A stretch of 27,229 nt of DNA from JBLHIK01 sp047614005 (GCA_047614005.1 JBLHIK010000008.1:1-27229), one strand, 5' to 3'; counted from the stretch's first letter, positions 9,601-17,611 are shown. Notes: a model not told the origin generated them from the sequence alone. Numbers and translations: made by a program.

Positions 9601-10280
9601 AGACCTTTACAAATATCATAGATAGCTTCCGCTCCAATACGCGCTTCAAAACAGCTACCGTACCTGAGAGAATATCGATGATACTCAATCTCAGAAAGAA
9701 CATTTCCTTGTTTAATACCATCCATTATTTCACTTTTTGTTTTTACAAAAAGTTCTTTCAGCTTGTCTTTAGTTTCTTCATCAGCTACTTGTTTTACTTT
9801 TGTTTTAAATTCATGTTCGAGAGATTCGATGAGTCGGTCTTTTTCATCATCATGAACATCAGTAATTATGTATCCTGCAAAGTAAATAACTTTTTCAAGA
9901 TTTGATACTGATATATCAAGAAGAGTACTCATTCGTGAAGGAATACCACGAAGGAACCAGATATGTGCCACTGGTGTCACAAGGTCGATATGTCCCATAC
10001 GTTCACGACGAACAATAGAACGAGTTACTTCTACTCCACACTTTTCACAGATAATACCTCGGTAACGAATACGTCGGTATTTTCCACAATAACATTCATA
10101 GTCTTTTTCTGGACCAAAGATGCGCTCATCAAAGAGACCACCTCGTTCAGAGCGTCCAGTACGATAGTTGATTGTTTCTGGTTTTTGGATTTCTCCGAAA
10201 GACCAAGAACGAATATCTTCTGGGCTTGCAACGGTAAGTTTAATTCCGTCAAAATCTTTTGCTGTATCTATTATTTTCAT
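6630..10280 (-). CDS. rpoC: RNA polymerase beta' subunit
   Basis: This 1216-aa subunit forms the active centre of RNA polymerase together with beta. The N-terminal zinc ribbon uses C63, C65, C78 and C81. The clamp and lid region (about 250-400) includes the FRQNLLGKRVDYSGRSVI segment. The catalytic motif NADFDGDQM (497-505) carries the three Mg-binding aspartates D499, D501 and D503. Downstream come the bridge-helix/trigger-loop region and a second zinc site made of the cysteines in ETNCKTKD and in TCGTIHGICQKC. QAIGEPGTQLTLRTFHGGG marks the trigger loop. The chain is shorter than the 1407-residue E. coli protein because large lineage-specific insertions are missing. The Asp/Glu-rich C-terminus is ordinary. 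It follows rpoB after 22 bases with no intervening promoter that I can support. Confidence 0.99.
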   Translation of the reverse strand: MKIIDTAKDFDGIKLTVASPEDIRSWSFGEIQKPETINYRTGRSERGGLFDERIFGPEKDYECYCGKYRRIRYRGIICEKCGVEVTRSIVRRERMGHIDLVTPVAHIWFLRGIPSRMSTLLDISVSNLEKVIYFAGYIITDVHDDEKDRLIESLEHEFKTKVKQVADEETKDKLKELFVKTKSEIMDGIKQGNVLSEIEYHRYSLRYGSCFEARIGAEAIYDICKGLDLASIQIEIEAALAASKSKIKTEKYKKRLSLVNSMLQADIRPEWMFLTALPVIPPLMRPMVALEGARYATSDVNDLYRRVINRNNRLKKLSGIGAPEVILRNEKRIIQEAVDALIDNSIASRNSGGAVNQSQRRPLKSLADALKSKQGLFRQNLLGKRVDYSGRSVIVVGPTLKLDQCGLPKHMALELFRPFVISKLLERELAFNIRGANRLIEDGIPEVWAILEEVIEGKYVLLNRAPTLHRLGIQAFHPILIEGNAIQVHPLVCPAFNADFDGDQMAVYLPLSEEAQAEARDLIAADKNLLKPQDGHAIVSSKLLDIALGCYWMTRIIEDEKGEGNYFSSPNQAIAAYDFDALSMRAKVHVLPTDTPKYAEFEGKIFETTVGRLFFNSCLPDTFPYINEEVGSKKLSKIVDLVIDRYGMEAAPAVLDSIKSFGYKYVTKSGITWGIDNVQVPKEKPALVARGRKEEEEIITQYNEGFLSYDEKYRKVIEVWEGIKQELQDILPGTLDPKGSAYDMLSSGARGNMGQLSQMAGMKGLIVNTTGRTIDFPVIPSFKEGLSPIEYFTTTHGSRKGLADTALSTAKAGYLTRRLVDVAQDVMVTETNCKTKDYVLASAEDVSGIEIPLSRNVYGRILAEAVEKDGEVLFEKGHLVDKEDAQALEDAGIEKVAVRSPLTCGTIHGICQKCYGLDLGRGRLVSLGESVGVVAAQAIGEPGTQLTLRTFHGGGVAGGADITQGLPRIEEVFERRKTPKAQALVNQFTGIISEIILKDNERFVSVLPDKDVNNEAQEMTYEVPPKRTLIWKKGDTVEAGDLLTDGSANIIEIFEYAGKEAAQEYIINEINKVYELQGAPISRKHTEIIVRQMFSRVRITDAGDTAFSVADVVEHISFATENIRVKEEGGKIAKAETIVLGISEVSLTTQSWLAAASFQNTNKVLINNAVKGGIDWLRGLKENVIIGNLIPAGTGFRGDYDHMSKDEEEEETENVE

Positions 10281-10302
10281 ATATATATCGTTCTATGAAT
10301 AA

Positions 10303-13300
10303 TTATTCTTCTGTTGCAGAGATATCTGCGATCTCTTTTACTTCTTCGACAGGAGGTGCCACGACCACAGGCACTTCTATATCTGGAGCTGTTGTATTGT
10401 TTCCGTCTTTATCAACAAGAGTAACATTGAGTCCAAGTCCACGGAGGTAGTTAAGCATCACCTTAAATGAAGCTGGTACGTTTGGTGCTTGAATAGTTTC
10501 TCCCTTGATAATAGAGTCAAATGTAGCAGAACGTCCTGCAATATCATCAGATTTAATAGTAAGCATTTCTCGAAGTATGTGACTAGCACCATAACCTTCA
10601 AGAGCCCACACTTCCATTTCTCCAAATCGTTGTCCTCCTCCTTGAGCACGTCCACCAAGTGGCTGCTGTGTGATAAGAGAGTAAGAACCGATAGAACGAG
10701 CATGCACCTTGTCTTCTACCATGTGGTGAAGTTTAAGCATGTACATGTAACCCACAGCAACATCTTGTTCAAATGCTTCTCCTGTTTGTCCGTCAAATAG
10801 TGTAACGCAACCGTTTCGAGCAAGTCCCACTTTTTCTAGTTCATCTTTGATTTCATCTTCTGTTGCTCCACCGAATGCTGGAACGATAGCTTGATAGTCG
10901 CCCATTTGAGCTGCCATACCAAGGTGCATTTCGAGAATTTGTCCCAAGTTCATACGTGATGGAACTCCAAGAGGAGTAAGCACGATATCTACTGGAGTAC
11001 CGTCTGCCATGTATGGCATCTCTTCTTCTGGAAGAACCACTGAGATAACTCCTTTGTTACCATGTCGTCCTGCCATCTTGTCTCCCACTCCGATGTTTCG
11101 AAGTTGAGCTACTTGTACAACTATCTTTTTCAATACACCTGATTCGAGTGAATGTCCGTTTTCTCGTGAAAAGATTTTTACACTAATCACGCGACCACGT
11201 TTTCCGTGTTCGAGACGCATAGAAGTATCTTTTACGTCACGAGCTTTTTCAGCAAAGATAGATCGAAGAAGACGCTCTTCTGGAGTAAGTTCTGTTTCTC
11301 CCTTTGGAGTAATTTTACCAACAAGAATGTCATTTTCTCGAACCTCTGCACCAACGCGAATGATTCCTTCTTCATCGAGGTTACGCAAGCGAGTTTCTCC
11401 TACGTTTGGAATATCACGTGTAGTGATTTCAGCACCGAGCTTTGTATCACGTACCACAGAAGTAAACTCTTCTATATAGATAGAAGTAAGAGTACTGTCT
11501 TTTACGAGTCGTTCTGAAAGAATAATAGCATCTTCAAAGTTTTGTCCTCGAAGTGACATAAAAGCAACAAGAAGGTTTTGCCCTAGTGCTACTTGTCCTC
11601 CATCTGTTGAAGCAGCATCAGCAAGAGCTTGTCCTTTCTTTACTTTATCTCCTACAGATACAAGAGCTCTGTGAGAAAATGAAGATGATTTGTTTGTTCG
11701 CAAGAAGTTATGGAACTTAAATGAGTGTTTTTTGTTTTTCTTGTCTTTCATTATAAGACCAAGAGCATCTACCTCTATTATTTCTCCATCTTCTGGAGCA
11801 GAAATAATACGTCCTGAATATTTTGCAATAGTAGATTCCATTCCTGTTCCCACAAGAGGAGCTTGAGGTCGTACACATGGTACGGCCTGCTTTTGCATGT
11901 TCGATCCCATCAGTGATCGGTTTGCATCATCATGCTCGAGGAAAGGAATAAGAGATGTAGCGATAGAAAAAGCTTGGTTCGTTGCAACATCCATATAATC
12001 AATCTCTTCTTTTGAAACGCGAGCAGGAGAACCTTTTCGACGAACTTCCACAAGATCTTGATGAATCACTCCTTTGTCATCGTATTTAAGACCAGCGTGA
12101 GCAATAGTCTTGTTTTCTTCTTCAAGAGCGTTCAAGTATACTATTTCGTTTGTTATTTTACCTTTTATTACTTTTACGTATGGAGTTTCAATAACACCAA
12201 AAGTGTTTATGCGTGCATATAAAGCAAGGTGAACCACAAGACCAATGTTTGGACCTTCTGGTGTGTGAATAGGACATACACGTCCATAATGAGATGTATG
12301 TACATCACGCACCTCAAGACCAGCTCGTTCTCGAGAAAGCCCACCAGGACCGAGTGCAGTAAGCAAACGAAGGTGTTCTATCTCAGAAAGAACGTTTTCT
12401 TGATCCATAAACTGGGATAGCTGGTTTGTAGTAAAGAACTCTTTAATACGAGCTTGAAGAGGACGTTGGTTTATTATTTGTACAGGAATAACCCCAGATG
12501 CCTCTACTGTAGACATTCGGTCTTGTACATTTCTTTTTATTTGAGCCATACCCACGCGGAATTTTTGTTGGAGAAGTTCACCAACATAACGCACGCGTCG
12601 TTGTCCCAAGTGGTCGATATCATCTGCTTTTGCATCAGGAGTAGTATGTAGAGCAAGAACATGCTTTACGATAAATGTCATGTCTGCCTTATCAAGAGTT
12701 TTTTGCTCAAGAGCTTTTTTATCCATTCCTTTTTCAAAACGTTCGTTGAAACGATATCGTCCTACTGGAGATATGTCATACCGTTCTTCTGAGAAAAGGT
12801 TTGTGATAAACTCACGAGCATTTTCAATAGTAGCAAGATCTCCATCACGAAGACGCTTGTATATTTCTAAGAAAGATTCATCTTGAGTTGTAGCGTGATC
12901 TTTTTCAATAGAAGCTTTAAGCATGTGCTTGTGAGTTTCATTATCACCTGCAAGAGCCATTATTTCATCATTTGTCTTGTATCCGAGAACACGAAGAAGA
13001 GTTGAGATTGGGAATTTTCGCTTTTTATCAATACGTACGAAGATAATACCGTCTTTGTCGGTTTCCATTTCTATCCATGCTCCACGAGCAGGAATAATCT
13101 TTGCACCAAAACGACGCTTTCCACGTACTTCATTTTCTGAGAAAAATACTCCATAACTACGAGTAAGCTGAGGAACGATAACACGCTCAACTCCGTTTAC
13201 GATAAACGTACCCTGCTCTGTCATATAAGGAATATCACTCATAAAGATTTCCTGCTTTTTCTCAATACCGTTTTCGATATTTGTAAGAGTTACACTTACT

Positions 13301-13578
13301 TTAAGAGGAGCTTCGTATGAAATCTTGTTTTCTTTTGCGAAAGATTCGCTATGTTCTGGCTTTCCTATAGAAAATGAATCAAACGTGAGCTTGAAACGCT
13401 TTGCAGAATAGTCAGTAAGAGGTGAAAATTCTTTTAGAATTTCATCGATACCTTCTTGTAAAAACCAATTATAAGATACGTGCTGTTCTGCAAGCAGATC
13501 AGGTGTATCTATGTGAGGTGTACGGTACTTTGAAAAGTACTTCTTCTCTCGCTTCGCTACTTGTGTTACTGATGACAT
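10303..13578 (-). CDS. rpoB: RNA polymerase beta subunit
   Basis: This 1091-aa beta subunit is compact and lacks the large E. coli insertions. The N-terminal protrusion and lobe span about 20-350. The rifampicin-pocket region at 387-413 begins LSQFMDQ. Catalytic-side motifs include GPNIGLVVHLALYARIN, the KxxxGRHGNKG loop and the C-terminal PLGGRAQGGGQRFGEMEVWALEGYGA segment that contacts beta'. An acidic, Val/Pro-rich tail follows residue 1050. In the rifampicin cluster, two residues that contact the drug in E. coli are changed: R529 is Leu405 and S531 is Thr407. The ATG at 13578 fits the family start. Transcription comes from a strong promoter near 13745, leaving a leader of about 149 bases. 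No ribosomal protein genes precede it. Confidence 0.99.
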   Translation of the reverse strand: MSSVTQVAKREKKYFSKYRTPHIDTPDLLAEQHVSYNWFLQEGIDEILKEFSPLTDYSAKRFKLTFDSFSIGKPEHSESFAKENKISYEAPLKVSVTLTNIENGIEKKQEIFMSDIPYMTEQGTFIVNGVERVIVPQLTRSYGVFFSENEVRGKRRFGAKIIPARGAWIEMETDKDGIIFVRIDKKRKFPISTLLRVLGYKTNDEIMALAGDNETHKHMLKASIEKDHATTQDESFLEIYKRLRDGDLATIENAREFITNLFSEERYDISPVGRYRFNERFEKGMDKKALEQKTLDKADMTFIVKHVLALHTTPDAKADDIDHLGQRRVRYVGELLQQKFRVGMAQIKRNVQDRMSTVEASGVIPVQIINQRPLQARIKEFFTTNQLSQFMDQENVLSEIEHLRLLTALGPGGLSRERAGLEVRDVHTSHYGRVCPIHTPEGPNIGLVVHLALYARINTFGVIETPYVKVIKGKITNEIVYLNALEEENKTIAHAGLKYDDKGVIHQDLVEVRRKGSPARVSKEEIDYMDVATNQAFSIATSLIPFLEHDDANRSLMGSNMQKQAVPCVRPQAPLVGTGMESTIAKYSGRIISAPEDGEIIEVDALGLIMKDKKNKKHSFKFHNFLRTNKSSSFSHRALVSVGDKVKKGQALADAASTDGGQVALGQNLLVAFMSLRGQNFEDAIILSERLVKDSTLTSIYIEEFTSVVRDTKLGAEITTRDIPNVGETRLRNLDEEGIIRVGAEVRENDILVGKITPKGETELTPEERLLRSIFAEKARDVKDTSMRLEHGKRGRVISVKIFSRENGHSLESGVLKKIVVQVAQLRNIGVGDKMAGRHGNKGVISVVLPEEEMPYMADGTPVDIVLTPLGVPSRMNLGQILEMHLGMAAQMGDYQAIVPAFGGATEDEIKDELEKVGLARNGCVTLFDGQTGEAFEQDVAVGYMYMLKLHHMVEDKVHARSIGSYSLITQQPLGGRAQGGGQRFGEMEVWALEGYGASHILREMLTIKSDDIAGRSATFDSIIKGETIQAPNVPASFKVMLNYLRGLGLNVTLVDKDGNNTTAPDIEVPVVVAPPVEEVKEIADISATEE

Positions 13579-13727
13579 ATAGACATTGTATAACTATTTA
13601 TAATATTACTACGTATGATAAACAACCTTTTTGAAAGGAAACAAAAAATACACCAAGTTCCCTTGCTGTATCTTTTATTCTCATTCAAAAGTAGGTGTTG
13701 CATCCATAACTCACTCACCTCAGTAGT
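13579..13727 (-). promoter_or_regulatory. rpoBC 5' leader with short ORFs
   Basis: The leader runs from the predicted transcription start (about 13727) to the rpoB ATG. It contains AGGTGA (13715-13720) seven bases before an ATG at 13707 that encodes the octapeptide MDATPTFE. An overlapping frame starts at 13703 and runs 45 codons to a stop at 13566, thirteen bases inside rpoB. The AGGTG of the ribosome site can pair with CACCT 18 bases downstream. A leader peptide or translational coupling is possible; function is unproven. Confidence 0.35.
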
Positions 13728-13733
13728 GCAGCT

Positions 13734-13761
13734 AGTATACAGATATGGAAACATAAGTCAA
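13734..13761 (-). promoter_or_regulatory. rpoBC promoter
   Basis: Minus strand: TTGACT (13756-13761), 16-base spacer, TATACT (13734-13739). The T-run of the upstream gene's terminator (13764-13771) lies directly before the -35 and could serve as an UP element. Confidence 0.75.
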
Positions 13762-13763
13762 AT

Positions 13764-13796
13764 AAAAAAAACCCATCAAATAAATCCGATGGGTTT
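13764..13796 (-). terminator. Terminator of the 806-aa gene
   Basis: Nine-base perfect stem AAACCCATC / GATGGGTTT with a ten-base loop, followed on the minus strand by a run of T. It lies 31 bases past the stop and insulates rpoBC from the upstream gene. Confidence 0.88.
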
Positions 13797-13826
13797 CTAC
13801 AATAGTACGCGTAAAAAATAGACAAA

Positions 13827-16247
13827 TTAGCTTCTTCTTAAATCGCGCTCTTCTGTAACAGATGGACATCTTTCATTAAATAGTATCCATAAATTACGAG
13901 CTGTTTTAAAGAAATCAACAATCTTACCAATCAACCAAGTTAAAGGATAGAATATCCATGAAACAGGTTGCTTGATATACTTATTCCAAAAAATACTTCG
14001 AGAATAAGATCTATTTCTTTTATGCTGTTTTTTTTGTTCTTTTTTATCAAATCTCAGACTAATCTGTTTTTCCGCATTATCTCGATCCATGCCACTAAAG
14101 ACAGATTCTATTAGCAATAAAATCTCCTCATTATTAATGAAAGAGTTACTATATTTTTCCATTATGGAAGATATAATATCTCTCACAGCATATAATCTAC
14201 TTGAATTTTTGTTTTGTAAACATAATTCAAGTACACTATCCATGAAAGAATTGAGAAAGACAAGAGAGTCTGAATCACATTGATTAACAACATAATGTCT
14301 AAAAGCCATACAATCCTGCAGGAAACTTTCCTGCCAAACGTCTGTCATTTCTGCAAACCAAGGATATTTTTTAATTTGCTTAGCCTTAAGAACAATATTT
14401 GCATCGCTATATTCAGAAAATTTCTTTTCAATATCTTGTGCTTTAAGTACAAAATCTATCGTTTTAAGATTAATTTCATATGCAATATTGTTTAATACAA
14501 AAAAAGATAATGTATGGAAAACAATAATAAGCAAAAACAACGAAGAGATAGTATCTGTAATTGAATAAGCATTCAAAATCCAAACAATAGATAATACGGT
14601 TAAAGATAAAAATAATTTTGAAAAATTAGTAGCTATCTTAGATAATTTGGCGAATTTTCTCTGCTTCTTTTTAGAAAAAGATATGAATATACAATCAATA
14701 GATATACCTATAAAAGGTAAACACAAAACTATGAATTCTAATACATTTTCCTGTATCAATACAAGCATATCAAGAAAGAAATCTATAATGGAGTCAATCC
14801 AAAATAAATCTACAAACTGAACAACGCCCAACATAATACAAGCTGGTGCCATAAATTGTATCCATTTAGGTAATTCAAAATAATCACTTAGGTAACAACC
14901 ACTGAAGCCAGATCTAATCAATATTACAAGATAAAACATAATAGAAGTAGAAAATAAAACAGAAGTTACTATTCCAAATCCACATAGCAGAAAACCAGAA
15001 ATCATCTCATATGTTATCCCAAGAGCAACACAAGCGAAAAAGCTTAAAACAATTCGTCCAATACCTACTACTACTTTACTAGCAATATCATATTTTTCAA
15101 AGAAATCTTTAATCGCTTTACCTTTTCCCCCAGCAACGTTCATAAGCTTCATTCCTAAGTATTTTAATACACCGAGCATTATCCATAAAGGTGTAAAGCA
15201 CCCGGAAACAATAGCTGTAATCACATATATTTTATCAGATGGTATACCATTAATAAAAGATAGTGCGAACAAGACAGGAGAAACAAACCAAAACAAAAAA
15301 TGTACAAAGAAGGTCCACCAGAAGCCTGGGCAGATATGACTGCTCAAGACTATTTCTTTCTTAGAAGATACAACATAGTTGGAACGTGCTTTTCTATATA
15401 ACAACCAATATTTTCCAAACTCCTTATTCACAACAAAATCGTTGATGTGATTTTTAATAGAAAGAAATCTTGATGGTCTTATGTCTTTGATTTCAGAATC
15501 ATCGGATATTCCATTAGGATATCTACTAAATCCAAAATCAAGAGAAAATAAACTATACGCCCATGATCCTTTGCTCTTATATCTACTCTCCCCATAATAA
15601 GATTCGTTTTTAAACAAATCATTTAGTTTTAATTTACCACAAGCAATACGCACTCTGTCGCGCAATCCTTTTTTGTAAACTCGAGGAATAGAACCTGAAC
15701 AAAGATCATTGTAGTTCATTTCAATTGCTTCAATTTGCTCCGGCTTTACTCTTCGTAAAAATGATTCAAAAGAAAGAAAATCAATATTTTCTTTCCATAA
15801 AATTTTACGAAAGATATCATCAGGCAACAATTCAAAACAAGAAACAAGGCGAATGTATGCATTTTCATTTTTAAGCTGATTTTTTAGGAAAGCATGTTTT
15901 TCTAAAACAGAGACATCTTCATGAATACTACGAAAAAATTTCCATAGCACTAATGCAGGCACCTGTCGTCTTGTTTGTTGAAATTCTTTGCATTGCTGAT
16001 CCCAATCTTCTGTGACTTTTTTCAAATACAAACTTTTTGTTTTATAACCTAATAAAACAGAGATTTGATTTGATTTATAGTAGTTATTAGCATTTCTGAA
16101 ATGCTTTTTACGCAATGCCGGCAATTCCTTTAAAAGAATCAGCGGTTTTTCAAGATTTGAAACTATGAATTGCATAACGTCCTTGTCTTGTTTAAAGGCA
16201 AGAAAGTCTAATTCCAAAACAGTTTCATTACCATTTTCTTTTGACAT
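13827..16247 (-). CDS. Large multi-pass membrane protein of unknown function, 806 aa
   Basis: I do not recognise the family. Three regions are visible. Residues 1-300 are soluble, charged and helical, with many Lys/Arg. Residues 307-590 form a membrane core with about eight hydrophobic segments (near 307-333, 340-363, 392-415, 417-445, 463-495, 501-524, 545-562, 565-587); it opens with a Trp/Phe-rich segment CPGFWWTFFVHFLFWF. Residues 590-806 are soluble and helical, ending with a basic stretch (KKEQKKQHKRNRSYSR) and one more hydrophobic segment (about 773-790). Big N- and C-terminal domains around a membrane core could suggest a scaffold, transporter or secretion role, but no motif supports one. 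The gene has its own promoter and terminator and is AT-richer than rpoB. Confidence 0.8.
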   Translation of the reverse strand: MSKENGNETVLELDFLAFKQDKDVMQFIVSNLEKPLILLKELPALRKKHFRNANNYYKSNQISVLLGYKTKSLYLKKVTEDWDQQCKEFQQTRRQVPALVLWKFFRSIHEDVSVLEKHAFLKNQLKNENAYIRLVSCFELLPDDIFRKILWKENIDFLSFESFLRRVKPEQIEAIEMNYNDLCSGSIPRVYKKGLRDRVRIACGKLKLNDLFKNESYYGESRYKSKGSWAYSLFSLDFGFSRYPNGISDDSEIKDIRPSRFLSIKNHINDFVVNKEFGKYWLLYRKARSNYVVSSKKEIVLSSHICPGFWWTFFVHFLFWFVSPVLFALSFINGIPSDKIYVITAIVSGCFTPLWIMLGVLKYLGMKLMNVAGGKGKAIKDFFEKYDIASKVVVGIGRIVLSFFACVALGITYEMISGFLLCGFGIVTSVLFSTSIMFYLVILIRSGFSGCYLSDYFELPKWIQFMAPACIMLGVVQFVDLFWIDSIIDFFLDMLVLIQENVLEFIVLCLPFIGISIDCIFISFSKKKQRKFAKLSKIATNFSKLFLSLTVLSIVWILNAYSITDTISSLFLLIIVFHTLSFFVLNNIAYEINLKTIDFVLKAQDIEKKFSEYSDANIVLKAKQIKKYPWFAEMTDVWQESFLQDCMAFRHYVVNQCDSDSLVFLNSFMDSVLELCLQNKNSSRLYAVRDIISSIMEKYSNSFINNEEILLLIESVFSGMDRDNAEKQISLRFDKKEQKKQHKRNRSYSRSIFWNKYIKQPVSWIFYPLTWLIGKIVDFFKTARNLWILFNERCPSVTEERDLRRS

Positions 16248-16330
16248 GATAAAAAATATTTGTAAATGAGCATTAAGAAATTTTTATTTTATAATTTCTT
16301 CGCCAGATTTTCTGACCTACCTCAAAAAAC

Positions 16331-16359
16331 ATATTAGCACAGTATTATAAATAAGTCAA
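16331..16359 (-). promoter_or_regulatory. Promoter of the 806-aa gene
   Basis: Minus strand: TTGACT (16354-16359), 17-base spacer, TAATAT (16331-16336) preceded by TGC. The predicted start is near 16324, giving a leader of about 77 bases. The 18 bases at 16351-16368 are identical to 13753-13770 at the rpoBC promoter. Confidence 0.7.
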
Positions 16360-16361
16360 AT

Positions 16362-16395
16362 AAAAAAACCTAGTTACAAAAAGTAACTAGGTTTT
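16362..16395 (-). terminator. Terminator of the 137-aa gene
   Basis: Stem CCTAGTTAC / GTAACTAGG extended by A/T pairs, five-base loop, followed on the minus strand by seven T. It abuts the -35 of the next gene's promoter. Confidence 0.88.
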
Positions 16396-16422
16396 CATTA
16401 AAATCACAAGATAATAAGAGAT

Positions 16423-16836
16423 CTAAGCTTTATTTAATTTATTAACTATAGAAGAAAATCTCACAGACAATAAGTTATAAAAGAAACCTATCCAAGCATG
16501 CCCAACAATGAACAGTGTTCCTGTGTATGTTGCCTTACTGTTAGAAACATCACTTGAATGTAAACCATCAAGTACAGTGGAGTGCAATCCAATTAACCCT
16601 AAAGTGATACATACAACAGGTATTAAACCTACATATTTAGCAATTTTCTGAAAATACCCATACCCCTGTATACCACTCCGAGCCAAAAATAAATAGAGAT
16701 TGGAAACGAGAGTAACAGCAAATAATACAGGTATTATTAGTACAATTCTATGATCCATTTCATAAATAAAATTTAATGCAATAAAAACAAGTGCGGTAAA
16801 AATAAAAGATGCGGTCAAAGTAAATAACTTTCTCAT
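16423..16836 (-). CDS. Small four-helix membrane protein, 137 aa
   Basis: Family not recognised. Four hydrophobic segments are visible (about 4-24, 30-52, 67-88, 103-125), with a basic N-terminus (MRK) and a basic C-terminus (NKLNKA) that suggest both ends are cytoplasmic. A GHAWIGFFYNLL motif sits in the last segment. No catalytic residue pattern is evident. It is transcribed toward the 806-aa gene but isolated from it by a terminator-promoter pair. A TTGACA promoter with a leader of about 35 bases lies upstream. There is no Shine-Dalgarno sequence. Confidence 0.65.
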   Translation of the reverse strand: MRKLFTLTASFIFTALVFIALNFIYEMDHRIVLIIPVLFAVTLVSNLYLFLARSGIQGYGYFQKIAKYVGLIPVVCITLGLIGLHSTVLDGLHSSDVSNSKATYTGTLFIVGHAWIGFFYNLLSVRFSSIVNKLNKA

Positions 16837-16880
16837 GACATTAGTTTTTTTAGTTAAATTAAAAGAATATTTCTTTTATT

Positions 16881-16909
16881 AAATTAGTACAATATAATAT
16901 ACATGTCAA
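16881..16909 (-). promoter_or_regulatory. Promoter of the 137-aa gene
   Basis: Minus strand: TTGACA (16904-16909), 17-base spacer, TAATTT (16881-16886). It sits four bases from the perfect palindrome at 16913-16947. Confidence 0.6.
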
Positions 16910-16912
16910 ACA

Positions 16913-16947
16913 ATAAACTGCAGGAGGTCCGACCTCCTGCAGTTTAT
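16913..16947. repeat. 35-bp perfect palindrome sharing the dnaG terminator core
   Basis: Seventeen-base arms around one central C (16930), the arms ending in GCAGGAGGTC. It looks like an intrinsic terminator, but it lies in a divergent intergenic region where no gene reads into it from either side. It could be a relic terminator, an operator for the two flanking membrane-protein genes, or a mobile hairpin. The 17-bp core also occurs at 4247-4263. Confidence 0.7.
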
Positions 16948-16993
16948 CTTATAAACCCAAGGTCTTGTTTTTAAAACTCATATGTGAAATAGT

Positions 16994-17557
16994 ATGAACG
17001 TTCTTTTAAATAAACTCACAAATCATAAAAAAATACTCTATATGAAAAAAGAAGTAGATACTGTACTGCTTGTACTATCAGTACTTTTGTTAATATTATT
17101 TTTTATATTACAAGACCCTTTTATATTATTTTTTGTACAAATACCATCATTTATATTATTATGCATACAGGTTTGCACAGCAACTCTCTCTATTGGTTTT
17201 TTTATTATTTTTATAAAAAAACACACATTATATATATACAGTGGAGTTTCTAGGTTTAAAGATTTTAAATCCGGAACCATATTTCAGATTATAAAAATAT
17301 TACCGTATGATGATAAAATTATAATGAAAGGCTGTGGTCACTTTCTAAAAAATAAAATTTATATTTTTAAAAATAGCGAAATCAGCATAGACCAAGGAGC
17401 AAGAGAAGGTGAATATTTTACTTTAATACATAAAAGTAAAAAACAACAATCTATTATTGTCTCTCTGGATTCCCTGCCCTACAGCACTACTCTTCATGAC
17501 ATTCATATGAAAAAAGTAATAGTGTATTTTATGAAGGAAAATAAAAAAGCTCTTTGA
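16994..17557 (+). CDS. Two-helix membrane protein of unknown function, 187 aa
   Basis: Family not recognised. Two hydrophobic segments (about 22-40 and 43-75) are followed by a soluble C-terminal domain of about 110 residues made of short alternating strands, rich in Lys and Ile. This layout (two helices, then a small beta domain) recalls PH-like bacterial membrane proteins, but that is only a resemblance. The ATG at 17042 (MKKEVDTV, residue 17) is an alternative start that puts the hydrophobic segment nearer the N-terminus and leaves more room for a promoter; a TTGTTT/AATAGT pair at 16965-16993 would fit it. The stop codon lies inside the stem of its terminator. It is very AT-rich. Confidence 0.6.
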   Translation: MNVLLNKLTNHKKILYMKKEVDTVLLVLSVLLLILFFILQDPFILFFVQIPSFILLCIQVCTATLSIGFFIIFIKKHTLYIYSGVSRFKDFKSGTIFQIIKILPYDDKIIMKGCGHFLKNKIYIFKNSEISIDQGAREGEYFTLIHKSKKQQSIIVSLDSLPYSTTLHDIHMKKVIVYFMKENKKAL

Positions 17558-17577
17558 ACTAGATTCAAAGGGCTTTT
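17545..17577 (+). terminator. Terminator overlapping the stop of the 187-aa gene
   Basis: Stem AAAAGCTCTTTGAA / TTCAAAGGGCTTTT with one U-G wobble and a five-base loop. The final codons and the TGA stop are part of the ascending arm. Confidence 0.75.
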
Positions 17578-17605
17578 ATATATTCCTTTTATATACTCTC
17601 TCGTG

Positions 17606-17611
17606 TATAGT
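17606..17611 (+). promoter_or_regulatory. smpB -10, leaderless start
   Basis: TATAGT lies exactly six bases before the ATG at 17618, the same spacing as dnaG, the TPR gene and the adaptor gene. This supports 17618 over the upstream GTG at 17603, which would overlap the -10 itself. Confidence 0.5.

Noticed and set aside
13566..13754. 62-codon frame upstream of rpoB
   Set aside because: Its first ATG lies within the promoter upstream of the predicted transcription start, and the product has no recognisable features. Only the shorter starts in the leader are kept as a regulatory possibility.
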